Below are positions 43,777-51,899 of a DNA stretch of 64,000 bases, one piece after another; within the stretch, counting starts at the first letter, position 1; each line of letters starts with the position of its first letter. The stretch comes from an uncultured Lachnospiraceae bacterium (GTDB lineage: Bacteria > Bacillota > Clostridia > Lachnospirales > Lachnospiraceae): the NCBI GenBank assembly GCA_946552115.1, contig CAMNRH010000002.1, positions 1 through 64,000 on the forward strand, written 5' to 3'. Position numbers and translations under genes: made by a program. Under the pieces are notes generated by a model, which was not told the DNA's origin, made no database searches, and saw only the letters and a list, made by a program, of their open reading frames with translations.

Positions 43777-44445
43777 ATGAAAAAGAATCTGATGATTGAC
43801 GAGGCGATGAAAGCGTTATGGCCGCCGGTACGCGTCGGCTGTATGCAGTATAAGGTAAAGGTAGAAAAGAAGAACGAAGAGATGTGGAAATATCTGAAAA
43901 AGGATATTTTTAAAAGGACAAAGGATGCTGTTTTTGATTACGGGGTAAATGAAATTCCAAATATTAAGGAAGCGAGAGCGGCCTACAAGGTCTTTGGAAA
44001 GGATCCGAGCAGATACCGGGTATCCTCTGAGGCCCTTGTCCGCAGAATCGGACAGGGAAAGGGGCTTTACGAAGTCAATACCGTTGTAGACGTTAATAAT
44101 CTGGTATCTATAGAATCCGGATTTTCCGTGGGCTCTTACGATACGTCGAAAATAGAGGATGAGCTGGTATTCCGTGTCGGAAAAGCCGGAGAAACCTATA
44201 AAGGAATCGGAAAGGAAGAAATTAAGATTGACGGACTGCCTGTCATTGCCGATAAAAACGGCGCAATTGGAAGCTCTACCAGTGATTCTGAGCGGGCGAT
44301 GATAACGGAAAAGTCTTCTGAGGTTTTGACTCTTATTTATTCTTTTTCTGATAATTATGATTTGGAAAAGGCGCTGGAAAACGGAAAGCGGTATATGGAG
44401 AAATATGCCGGGGCGGTGGAAGTGGAGAGCTGGATTGTACAATAG
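43777..44445 (+). CDS. B3/4-domain protein (PheRS beta-like editing domain)
   Basis: 222 residues. The region about 60-215 resembles the B3/B4 domain of phenylalanyl-tRNA synthetase beta, which removes mis-charged tyrosine. Visible family segments are SRYRVSSEALVRRI, VNTVVDVNNLVSIESG and IGSSTSDSERAMIT. Stand-alone proteins of this type are common in Clostridia and may edit tRNA or act on free amino acids; this has not been shown. It starts 20 bases after degV with GAGAGG upstream. Confidence 0.82.
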   Translation: MKKNLMIDEAMKALWPPVRVGCMQYKVKVEKKNEEMWKYLKKDIFKRTKDAVFDYGVNEIPNIKEARAAYKVFGKDPSRYRVSSEALVRRIGQGKGLYEVNTVVDVNNLVSIESGFSVGSYDTSKIEDELVFRVGKAGETYKGIGKEEIKIDGLPVIADKNGAIGSSTSDSERAMITEKSSEVLTLIYSFSDNYDLEKALENGKRYMEKYAGAVEVESWIVQ

Positions 44446-44484
44446 CTTAGGGAGCTTTTCGGACATTTCCTGGGAATAAAAAAG

Positions 44485-44516
44485 ACGGATGCGGCTGATG
44501 AAGCGCCGGCATCCGT
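44485..44516. terminator. Bidirectional terminator
   Basis: ACGGATGC (44485-44492) pairs with GCATCCGT (44509-44516), with an A-run before and TTTTA after. It separates convergent genes. Confidence 0.8.
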
Positions 44517-44527
44517 TTTATATCTGC

Positions 44528-45238
44528 CTATTTTGTGACTCTCATAAAATGAGCATAGGATTTGTCTTTTTTGCTGTAATAGGCAGTTTTGCCGAATACA
44601 GCTTTTCCATTCCAGAATTTTGTATCGTTTTTTGTGTCGTTCACGCTTGTATGCCCTCCGACACCGATGCATAGTCCTTTATATTTCTTTGGATATGTCA
44701 CTTTTACCTGAATTTCAGAATACAAGCCTTGTTCAATTATGCATCCGTCTGAGTCCCTGTAGATTTTTCTTTTATTAGTAGGTACTTTCCAGCCGCTGTA
44801 TTTCACAGTAACTTTTTGTTTATTGCCCTTTGTCAATGCTTTTCCGGTATTATAATCAACCACAGCCGTATAGCAATTTAAAATGGGCGCCGTATAAATA
44901 CCCGATGGCAGTTTATGGACATTCTTGGCTGTAAGAGGCGTATAGTAGGCCCGGACAGTGTAGTTTAGCTCTTTGTAGCCTTTCTTTTTTGAATTTTTAA
45001 TCTTGTATTTTGTAATTTTTATGTTTGATTTTTTTGTACCTATTTTATCCAGCTTTGTTTTATAGGATATTGTTTTATTTTTCTTTAAATCCCATTTTAC
45101 ATAAGCTTTTTTCATGTAAGCCTTTGAGGCGGCCTCTGCCTGAGCCCCGTGTACCGGTGCCAGTATACTTCCGGCCGCTGCCGCGAATGCAATCAGTAAC
45201 GCGGCAAATCTTTTTTTCGCATAGGTTCTTTTTTTCAT
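44528..45238 (-). CDS. Secreted lysine/tyrosine-rich protein, unknown function
   Basis: 236 residues. A Sec signal peptide is visible: a charged start (MKKRTYAKKR), a hydrophobic core of Ala/Leu/Ile, and a likely signal peptidase site near AQAEA (about 32-36). The mature part is strongly basic, rich in Lys, Tyr and Thr with beta-strand-like alternation, and contains three Cys. There is no LPXTG anchor, lipobox or recognised domain. GAGGAGG precedes the start. A partial palindrome TACTT/AAGTA lies in the promoter region. Its charge suggests binding to wall polymers or other polyanions, which is an inference. Confidence 0.8.
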   Translation of the reverse strand: MKKRTYAKKRFAALLIAFAAAAGSILAPVHGAQAEAASKAYMKKAYVKWDLKKNKTISYKTKLDKIGTKKSNIKITKYKIKNSKKKGYKELNYTVRAYYTPLTAKNVHKLPSGIYTAPILNCYTAVVDYNTGKALTKGNKQKVTVKYSGWKVPTNKRKIYRDSDGCIIEQGLYSEIQVKVTYPKKYKGLCIGVGGHTSVNDTKNDTKFWNGKAVFGKTAYYSKKDKSYAHFMRVTK

Positions 45239-45304
45239 AGCATATCCTCCTCAATTTACATATATACTACTTAAAAGTATAGACAAACAGAAGCAAATAT
45301 TCCA

Positions 45305-46660
45305 TCAAATAGTAAAAATTCCAAGTGCGCTTGCTACGGAGCTTCCGAGAATTATTACAAGGAAAATAGGAGCAATCCATTTGATAACAATGTTATACAT
45401 ACCTTCGGCCTTAAAGATTCCGTCTGTCGCCTTTACTTCGTCTGCAAGCGTTTTCGGGCTGATGATGAATCCGATAAAAATACAGGTAAAGAATGCGACA
45501 ATCGGCATTAATACACTGTTGCTTACGAAATCCATAATGTCGAGAACGGACATGCCCATCCAGCTTATGAAAGAGAGAGGACCGAAGCCCAGCGAGGACG
45601 GGATTCCAAGAGCCAGTGAAAGAACCGTTACAAAAATGCTGGCCCCCTTGCGGCTCCAGCCGAATTTATCCCGGAAGATGGACACAATTGTCTCCATAAG
45701 GGAGATTGCCGACGTAAGGGCGGCAAAAAATACAAGCACAAAGAAAATCGTCCCGATAACTCCGCCTAATTTCATGCTTGCGAATACTTTCGGAAGCGTC
45801 ATGAACATAAGCCCTGGGCCCGCGTTCAGCGCGCTTCTGTCTCCGCCGGAAAATGCAAAAACAGCCGGGATAATCATAAGGCCGGCTAAGAATGCAATAC
45901 CGGTATCAAAAAGCTCTATCTGACGCACGGAGCTTTCCAGGTTATTGTCTTTTTTCATGTAAGAACCATAGGTAATCATAATTCCCATCGCCAGTGACAT
46001 GGAATAAAAAAGCTGTCCCATAGCGGCGAGAATCGTTTTGGCCGATACATCGGACATATGCGGCTTGATATAATAGATAAGCCCTTCCATTGCACCATCA
46101 AGAGTTAAGCCGTATACGGCGATAATGACGGTGAGAATAACGAGAATCGGCATCATAATTTTGCTTACCTTTTCGATTCCCTTTTCGACACCGCACAGAA
46201 CGATGATGGCCGTGATTGCCATGAAAACGAAGAACCAGCCGATAGGTTCAAAGGTTCCGCTGATAAAATCCGTAAAATATGTATCTCCCGCAGCGCTTTT
46301 TACGCCCCCGCTTACGAATACGGAAAAGTATTTGACAACCCATCCGCCGATAACGGAATAGTATGGAAAGATAATAATCGGAACGGCCGCCGCCAAAACT
46401 CCGACAAAGCCAAAACGTCTGTCTAAAGATTTAAAGGCCCCGATGGCGCTTAAACCGGTTTTTCGTCCGAGAGCGATTTCAGCAGTCATAAGGGTAAAAC
46501 CAAAGGTAACTGCCAGTATCAGATAAATCAGCAGGAAAGTGCCGCCGCCGTATTGAGCCGCCAGATAGGGAAAACGCCAGATATTTCCAAGCCCTACCGC
46601 AGAACCGGAGGCGGCTAGTACAAATCCAAGCTTGTTCGTAAAATTGCTTCTTTTTTGCAT
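45305..46660 (-). CDS. Neurotransmitter:sodium symporter (NSS/SNF) family transporter
   Basis: 451 residues, about 11-12 hydrophobic segments. The first helix carries LAASGSAVGLGNIWRFPYLA, the Na+/substrate site of the LeuT fold. Bacterial members import amino acids such as Trp, Leu or Ala with Na+. The length is shorter than eukaryotic members and matches the 11-TM bacterial type. It is monocistronic, divergent from fapA. Substrate not determined. Confidence 0.94.
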   Translation of the reverse strand: MQKRSNFTNKLGFVLAASGSAVGLGNIWRFPYLAAQYGGGTFLLIYLILAVTFGFTLMTAEIALGRKTGLSAIGAFKSLDRRFGFVGVLAAAVPIIIFPYYSVIGGWVVKYFSVFVSGGVKSAAGDTYFTDFISGTFEPIGWFFVFMAITAIIVLCGVEKGIEKVSKIMMPILVILTVIIAVYGLTLDGAMEGLIYYIKPHMSDVSAKTILAAMGQLFYSMSLAMGIMITYGSYMKKDNNLESSVRQIELFDTGIAFLAGLMIIPAVFAFSGGDRSALNAGPGLMFMTLPKVFASMKLGGVIGTIFFVLVFFAALTSAISLMETIVSIFRDKFGWSRKGASIFVTVLSLALGIPSSLGFGPLSFISWMGMSVLDIMDFVSNSVLMPIVAFFTCIFIGFIISPKTLADEVKATDGIFKAEGMYNIVIKWIAPIFLVIILGSSVASALGIFTI

Positions 46661-46706
46661 AAAAAATCCTCCTCATAATAGCATTCCAAAAAACAAATTA
46701 TGATTT

Positions 46707-46735
46707 ATTATCCCATGAAAGGCTATATTTTTCAA
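46707..46735 (-). promoter_or_regulatory. Promoter of the NSS transporter gene
   Basis: On the minus strand TTGAAA (46735-46730), 17-base spacer, GATAAT (46712-46707). Confidence 0.6.
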
Positions 46736-46764
46736 CCTGTATTTCTCAAATTTATAAATTATGC

Positions 46765-46794
46765 TTGCACAAAGGTACGATGACAGGATACAAT
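46765..46794 (+). promoter_or_regulatory. Promoter of fapA-cheX-cheY
   Basis: TTGCAC (46765-46770), 18-base spacer, TACAAT (46789-46794), 50 bases before fapA. Divergent from the NSS promoter. Confidence 0.6.
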
Positions 46795-46844
46795 AAAATT
46801 ATAAATATTGTTCAGACAGGAGAGATTGGAGGAGGTGAGGGAAT

Positions 46845-48593
46845 ATGGAGTTTAAAGGTTCATTTTTGTCCCGTTTGTTTGGAGGAAAACCGGATGCGGA
46901 TATGGGGGGAAAGATGGAGGGCGCTCCCGGGCAGGAGGAGAGCGCGCGGTCTGCAGAGGAAGGTACAGAGACTTTGGCGCAGGAGGAAAGGGAGTATTTG
47001 CCGCCGGATGTAAGGCTGCTTGAGTTTCCGGAGGATCATGCGTTGAGGCTCCTGTATGAGCTGAGGAGAGAGCAGTCGGGATTGCAGCCTCCGTTTTACA
47101 TATACCTGGAGGGTGTTCCGCAGGAAGAAGCTGAGCGTGAGCTTAAACGCCTGAAAAAGGAGCTTACGGAGGAAGCGGCGCTGCGGCTTTCCGAAGCGGT
47201 TCCGGAAGCTTCTGACACCTCTGAAAGCCCGGAGGATTCAGAACGTCCGGAGATAGTATTAGATGCACGGCCCTTTGTATTTGTCTCAGAGGATAGGATG
47301 GCGGCATGGATGATGGTGTTCCCGCCGGTAGGGAACGGAAAAGAGCCGGACTGTCAAATGCTTGAGAGAGCACTTGCGGAAAAAGGGGTCGCCTTTGGGA
47401 TAAACGGAGAACTTTTGAAACGTCTTCCGGAGGATTTGCACAGATATTTTCGGTTTCATCTGGCGGCAAAGGGGGCAGAGGCGGTTGACGGAGAGGACGG
47501 CTATCTTGTGGATCATTTTTCCAGAGTGATTGAGAGAAAGTTTCAGGTGGATGAGCATGACCGTGTGGACTATTCCTCTCTGAATCTGGTTCAGAACGCC
47601 GATAAAGGAGAAGTAATCTGTGAGGCGGTTCCTCCTGTGAAAGGGATTTCAGGGAGAACAGTCTATGATGAGGAGATTCCGGGAAAGGACGGCAAAGCCG
47701 CGCAGCTTCCGAGAGGCCGGAATACGGAGATTAGCGAGGACGGAACAAAGCTTGTGGCTGCTCAGGCCGGACATGTAGAATTCAGCGGCCGGAGCTTTCA
47801 AATTAAGACCATACTGGAAATTAACGGCAATGTGGATTACACGACAGGAAATATTAACTTTCTGGGAGATGTGCATATTCGGGGTGATGTATGCAGCGGT
47901 TTTACGGTTCGGGCGGTCGGCGATATTACTGTTGACGGTGTTGTGGAGTCCGGAGAGGTGGAGGCAGGCGGCGATTTAATTGTCGTAAAGGGAATTGTAG
48001 GAAACAGAGATTCGGTTATCCGGGCGCATCATAATATTTATGCCAGGTATCTGGAAAATAGTATTGTGCACGCCAGAGGAAACCTTCAGACGGATTGTAT
48101 CCTGCACAGTGAGGTATATTGTGACGGAGAGGTTAAGGTTCTTTCGGGAAAGGGAGCGGTTATTGGCGGATACATACGTGCGGCTCGCGGAATCGAGGCA
48201 AAGGTCATCGGCTCCAAGTCTGAAAGCAATACAAATATTGCCCTGGGCGGTCAGCCCTGTGCGGATTTTGAAAGAGAGGTTCTCTTTAAAGAGATTGACG
48301 GACTGAAAAAGGAGATGCTGAAGCTGGAGCGTCAGCCGGAAAGCCCGGCCAGAACAAAGCGTATGGCTAAGATTCGTCTGGATTTGTCGGTAGGAAAAAT
48401 GAAATTAGGACAATATGACAAGGACTTGGAAAAGCTAAAGGAAAAGCTCGAAGAGCAGGGGGGCAGCAGGCTTCGATGTCAGCTTGCCTATCCCGGACTG
48501 ATATTGACGATAGGGGATGAAACGAAGCAGCTGACCAATGAGACCAGCATGTGTAATGCGAGGCTGGTTGAGGGTGAAATCCAGTGGGCATAG
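46845..48593 (+). CDS. fapA: FapA-family (DUF342) polymer-forming protein
   Basis: 582 residues. The N-terminal 130 residues are acidic and variable. The central DUF342 region (about 215-450) contains GKDGKAAQLPRG-type spacing and a beta-helix of short repeats, with segments such as GNVDYTTGNINFLGDVHIRG and GDVCSGFTVRAVGDITVDG. A coiled-coil segment (about 480-540, from FKEIDGLKKEMLKL) precedes a small C-terminal domain. FapA proteins are linked to flagellar assembly or chemotaxis loci in some species, but no flagellar genes are here. It leads a three-gene set with cheX and cheY homologues. Confidence 0.88.
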   Translation: MEFKGSFLSRLFGGKPDADMGGKMEGAPGQEESARSAEEGTETLAQEEREYLPPDVRLLEFPEDHALRLLYELRREQSGLQPPFYIYLEGVPQEEAERELKRLKKELTEEAALRLSEAVPEASDTSESPEDSERPEIVLDARPFVFVSEDRMAAWMMVFPPVGNGKEPDCQMLERALAEKGVAFGINGELLKRLPEDLHRYFRFHLAAKGAEAVDGEDGYLVDHFSRVIERKFQVDEHDRVDYSSLNLVQNADKGEVICEAVPPVKGISGRTVYDEEIPGKDGKAAQLPRGRNTEISEDGTKLVAAQAGHVEFSGRSFQIKTILEINGNVDYTTGNINFLGDVHIRGDVCSGFTVRAVGDITVDGVVESGEVEAGGDLIVVKGIVGNRDSVIRAHHNIYARYLENSIVHARGNLQTDCILHSEVYCDGEVKVLSGKGAVIGGYIRAARGIEAKVIGSKSESNTNIALGGQPCADFEREVLFKEIDGLKKEMLKLERQPESPARTKRMAKIRLDLSVGKMKLGQYDKDLEKLKEKLEEQGGSRLRCQLAYPGLILTIGDETKQLTNETSMCNARLVEGEIQWA

Positions 48594-48639
48594 TCATAAA
48601 ATAACGGATGTCTGTACCATTCAGAGAAAGGAGGTTTTT

Positions 48640-49101
48640 ATGGATACTGCGATGACAAAGGAGATGCTAAAGGCTCTTTTTGATGAAACTATCTGCGATG
48701 TGACAAAGAAAGCGGCAGGAATCAGCCTGCATCAGGGAAGCGGCAAGCCGGTCGGCGATTCGTGTACCGTATATGCTTCTTTCGAAAGGGGCTTTCATAC
48801 CAGCGTATCATTTTTTGCAGAAGAAGCGTTGTTTAAACGGCTGACACAGTATATGATGCAGGCGGAGAAAGTTACTCCGAAAGATGTGGAGGATTTTACA
48901 ATAGAGTATTTCAATATGCTTTGCGGACACATTGCCTCCAGGATGTTCCAGAAGACGAAAGTGGCTTCTCGCTTTGGAATACCGGTTTTTTACCGCAGTC
49001 GTTATATACCCGGGAATCAGGGGGAAGATTTTGTAATTAACTACACCAGTGACGACAATGAAAATGCGCAGTTTATCCATCACATACCAAAAGGACGGTA
49101 G
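48640..49101 (+). CDS. CheX-like chemotaxis phosphatase homologue
   Basis: 153 residues. The helix with IEYFNMLCGHIASRM carries the E-x-x-N pattern used by CheX/CheC phosphatases to dephosphorylate CheY. Overall length matches CheX. Start 48640 follows AAAGGAGG; a longer in-frame reading from 48538 overlaps fapA and lacks a site. The adjacent CheY-like protein is the natural substrate, which is an inference. Confidence 0.8.
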   Translation: MDTAMTKEMLKALFDETICDVTKKAAGISLHQGSGKPVGDSCTVYASFERGFHTSVSFFAEEALFKRLTQYMMQAEKVTPKDVEDFTIEYFNMLCGHIASRMFQKTKVASRFGIPVFYRSRYIPGNQGEDFVINYTSDDNENAQFIHHIPKGR

Positions 49102-49139
49102 GAAAGCTGGTGGAATGAGTAGGAAAGGAGAAATCTTTA

Positions 49140-49502
49140 ATGGAAAAGCGAGTTATGATTGTAGATGATTCCCGTGTAATGGAGATTCAGATGAAGAATC
49201 TCCTGGAAGATACCGAATTTGAAATTGCGGCATACTGTAAAGACGGTGAAGAAGCACTTGAGATGTATGAGGAGGTTATGCCGGATGTTGTGACAATGGA
49301 TATTATCATGCCGGGCATGGATGGCCTGGAGACCTCAGAGGCTCTTTTAGAGAAGCATCCGGAGGCAAGAATTGTCATGGTATCTTCTCTGGCTTATGAC
49401 GATACGATTCAGGAGGCCGACAGCATCGGCGTAAAAGCTTTTGTTTATAAGCCGCTTGAGCGGGAGAAGCTCATAGAGGCGCTTGAAGATGCTTTGATAT
49501 AA
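49140..49502 (+). CDS. Stand-alone CheY-like response regulator
   Basis: A 120-residue receiver domain with no output domain. Acidic pair D9/D10 in MIVDDSR, phospho-acceptor in TMDIIMPGMDG (D54), conserved Thr/Ser in VSS and Lys in YKPL. AAGGAG lies upstream. Together with CheX it looks like a phosphorylation relay acting on the FapA-type protein or on a remote motor or kinase. No cheA or flagellar gene is visible. Confidence 0.92.
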   Translation: MEKRVMIVDDSRVMEIQMKNLLEDTEFEIAAYCKDGEEALEMYEEVMPDVVTMDIIMPGMDGLETSEALLEKHPEARIVMVSSLAYDDTIQEADSIGVKAFVYKPLEREKLIEALEDALI

Positions 49503-49539
49503 ATCGCAGAAAAAAATATAAAAGGGTATAAAATTTTAA

Positions 49540-49568
49540 TTGACAGAATTGCTCAGATGTGTTAGATT
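49540..49568 (+). promoter_or_regulatory. infC operon promoter
   Basis: TTGACA (49540-49545), 17-base spacer, TAGATT (49563-49568). Confidence 0.7.
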
Positions 49569-49574
49569 ATTAGT

Positions 49575-49750
49575 TGCGGAAAGCGAAAAATAAAGTAGAG
49601 TATCCACTCTCACCATAGCACGACAGGGTGACTATTGGTTCAACACAGAGTATAAGGATTTTGTCTGATACCTGAAATCTTATTATACAGAGACATGTAA
49701 GTGGATAGTCTGCGCGCTGTTCACTTATTTTATTTTATGGGGGTGCAAGG
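49575..49750 (+). promoter_or_regulatory. Structured leader of infC-rpmI-rplT (L20-leader-like)
   Basis: About 175 bases of leader RNA. The segment TATCCACT (49601-49608) can pair with AGTGGATA (49700-49707), closing a long-range helix around an inner hairpin (CACC near 49611, GGTG near 49626). Firmicutes infC-rpmI-rplT leaders bind L20 and cause premature termination. Position and structure fit, but the class was not verified with a covariance model. Confidence 0.65.
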
Positions 49751-49752
49751 CA

Positions 49753-50259
49753 ATTAGCGATTTAATGATTAACGGGCAAATCAGAGACAGAGAAGTAAGA
49801 GTGATCGGAGAAAACGGGGATCAGTTGGGTATTATGCCGATTCAGGAGGCCATGCGTCTGGCTCAGGAGGCAGAGCTGGATTTGGTAAAAATTGCTCCGA
49901 AAGCCCAGCCGCCGGTATGCAAAATTATTGATTACGGCAAATACAGGTATGAGCTTGCCAGAAAAGAGAAAGAGGCGAGAAAAAAGCAAAAAATTGTAGA
50001 AGTGAAAGAAGTGCGTCTTTCGCCGAATATTGATACAAACGACCTTAATACAAAGGTGAACAATGCGAAGAAGTTCATCACGAAGGGAAATAAGGTAAAG
50101 GTTACCCTGCGCTTCAGAGGACGCGAGATGGCTCATGTGCAGCAGAGTAAGCATATTCTGGATGATTTTGCAGAATTGCTTTCAGATGTTGCGGTTGTTG
50201 AGAAGCCGGCAAAGATGGAAGGCAGGAATATGAGTATGGTTTTAACTGAAAAACGTTAA
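49753..50259 (+). CDS. infC: Translation initiation factor IF-3, probable ATT start
   Basis: The 168-residue reading from ATT (49753) begins (M)[18 protein letters not shown]; the first ATG is at 49765, four codons later. The ATT lies 6 bases after GGGGGTG, while ATG 49765 has no site at good distance. ATT starts are a known trait of infC, used for autoregulation by IF3 itself. Both IF3 domains are intact: the N-terminal part to [13 protein letters not shown] and the C-terminal part with [17 protein letters not shown]35 and L20 follow. Confidence 0.96.
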   Translation: MSDLMINGQIRDREVRVIGENGDQLGIMPIQEAMRLAQEAELDLVKIAPKAQPPVCKIIDYGKYRYELARKEKEARKKQKIVEVKEVRLSPNIDTNDLNTKVNNAKKFITKGNKVKVTLRFRGREMAHVQQSKHILDDFAELLSDVAVVEKPAKMEGRNMSMVLTEKR

Positions 50260-50294
50260 AAATATATGAAAAAGAATTGAAGGAGGAGCATGTT

Positions 50295-50492
50295 ATGCCA
50301 AAAATCAAAACGAATAGAGCTGCTGCAAAGCGCTTCAAAAAGACAGGTACAGGGAAGTTAAAGAGAAATAAAGCTTATAAAAGCCATATCTTAACAAAGA
50401 AGTCTACCAAGAGAAAAAGAAATCTCAGGCAGTCTACAATTACAGATGCAACGAATGTAAAGAATATGAAGAAAGTATTACCTTATCTGTAA
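50295..50492 (+). CDS. rpmI: 50S ribosomal protein L35
   Basis: A 65-residue basic protein starting [15 protein letters not shown], a conserved L35 start. AGGAGG (50281-50286) sits 8 bases before it. An in-frame ATG at 50277 precedes the site and is rejected. Confidence 0.97.
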   Translation: MPKIKTNRAAAKRFKKTGTGKLKRNKAYKSHILTKKSTKRKRNLRQSTITDATNVKNMKKVLPYL

Positions 50493-50520
50493 GATAGGAA
50501 TATGAAGGAGGAGATAAGAC

Positions 50521-50877
50521 ATGGCAAGAATTAAAGGCGGACTTAACGCTAAGAAAAGACATAATAGAACTTTAAAATTAGCAAAGGGGTACAGGGGAGC
50601 GCGTTCCAAACAGTACAGGGTTGCAAAGCAGTCGGTTATGAGAGCTCTTGCATCCTCTTATGCGGGAAGAAAGCAGCGCAAGCGTCAGATGCGTCAGTTA
50701 TGGATTGCACGTATCAATGCTGCCGCAAGAATGAACGGCCTGTCCTACAGCAGATTGATGCACGGGCTTAAGCTGGCAAATGTTGATATGAACAGAAAGA
50801 TGCTTGCGGAGATGGCTGTAAATGATGCGGAAGGCTTTCAGGCGGTTGCAGAGCTTGCTAAAAGTAAGCTGGCATAA
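50521..50877 (+). CDS. rplT: 50S ribosomal protein L20
   Basis: A 118-residue basic protein with the L20 sequence ARIKGG and [18 protein letters not shown]. It nucleates 23S rRNA folding and probably represses this operon through the leader. AGGAGG precedes the start; a strong terminator follows. Confidence 0.98.
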   Translation: MARIKGGLNAKKRHNRTLKLAKGYRGARSKQYRVAKQSVMRALASSYAGRKQRKRQMRQLWIARINAAARMNGLSYSRLMHGLKLANVDMNRKMLAEMAVNDAEGFQAVAELAKSKLA

Positions 50878-50898
50878 TGATAACATCTATAAAAACAG

Positions 50899-50926
50899 GG
50901 ACCAGATTCGATGAATCTGGTCCTTT
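50899..50926 (+). terminator. Terminator of the infC operon
   Basis: GGACCAGATTC (50899-50909) pairs perfectly with GAATCTGGTCC (50913-50923), then TTT. The convergent AraC gene ends at 50925, within the same element. Confidence 0.85.
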
Positions 50927-51797
50927 AGTTTCGCGTATTTTCCCGATATTGAGACGGTGTCATGTGTGTTGCCGTACAGAAATGAGAGGTAAAGGTATTT
51001 GTTTTTTGAAATCCGCACATATTGGCAATTTCTTTGATTGTATAATCGGTTGTTTCAAGAAGAATTTTGGCTTTGGATGTACGGAGCATTAAAAGGTAGC
51101 TGTAAGGTGTCTCTCCGGTAACTTTTTTAAAAGCTGATATGAAATATGTCTTCGACAGATGGCACATTTTGGCCAGACTGTCGATATTTACAGATTCTGT
51201 GTAATGCTGATTGATGTAGGCGACAACCTGAAGAATTCCCTGCTGATAATGAGAAGGAGTTCCTACAGGCGTACCCTTTTTTTGAAATTCTGCCTCAATG
51301 AAAGAGCCGGTGATTAGAGCTGCCAGGTGGCGGAGATTCTCCCGATTACAGGAGGCGCCATTATTATATTCGTTTTTAAAAAGCTGAATATAGGCTTTCT
51401 GCTCTTTCGTAAGCTCAAAACGCCAGTTAAACTCTTTTCCGTTATATCCTTTCTGTTTCATGATATTTTCAAGGAACTCTTTATCAATGACAATATTATC
51501 ATAGGAAATGTTTGTCACAAGGGATTTAAAACCATGTTCTTGTCCGCTCTGTATGGGATAAACATAACCAACCTCTCCGAAGTAGACCGAATCTTTACAC
51601 ATAACAAGAGGAATAGGACCGTAAGGAATCAGAAATTCGTAAGCATCATGTTTATGTCGGTAAGGAAGAGACGTACATTCCGAAGAATCGACAAAGGAAG
51701 CAATTGAAAGTAAATTACAATAATAATGGTCACAATTCCTGTCTATAAAATTCTTATCGGCATGGTGAGCGGAAAATAAATGCATAGGCTGTTTCAT
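50925..51797 (-). CDS. AraC-family transcriptional regulator
   Basis: 290 residues. An N-terminal cupin-like sensor (about 15-160, with YRHKHDAYEFLIPY) precedes two C-terminal helix-turn-helix motifs (about 190-290). These include VNIDSLAKMCHLSKTYFISAFKKV (shown by its start NIDSLAKMCHLSKTYF) and IKEIANMCGFQ. The start at 51797 (minus) follows AAAGGAG; an in-frame GTG at 51806 is less likely. The adjacent MFS gene runs in the same direction upstream of it, so it could be a regulatory target, but no direct evidence exists. Confidence 0.9.
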   Translation of the reverse strand: MKQPMHLFSAHHADKNFIDRNCDHYYCNLLSIASFVDSSECTSLPYRHKHDAYEFLIPYGPIPLVMCKDSVYFGEVGYVYPIQSGQEHGFKSLVTNISYDNIVIDKEFLENIMKQKGYNGKEFNWRFELTKEQKAYIQLFKNEYNNGASCNRENLRHLAALITGSFIEAEFQKKGTPVGTPSHYQQGILQVVAYINQHYTESVNIDSLAKMCHLSKTYFISAFKKVTGETPYSYLLMLRTSKAKILLETTDYTIKEIANMCGFQKTNTFTSHFCTATHMTPSQYRENTRN

Positions 51798-51899
51798 ATA
51801 TACCACTCCTTTTGCTTTTCGAATACTACCTTAAGAATACCATAAGAAAAAAATTTCCTGTAATAAAAATACTCGGAATATTAATATTTGTTCGGAAAA

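Noticed and set aside
43816..44466. 216-codon open frame on the minus strand over the B3/4 gene
   Set aside because: Antisense shadow of a supported gene in an operon with degV.
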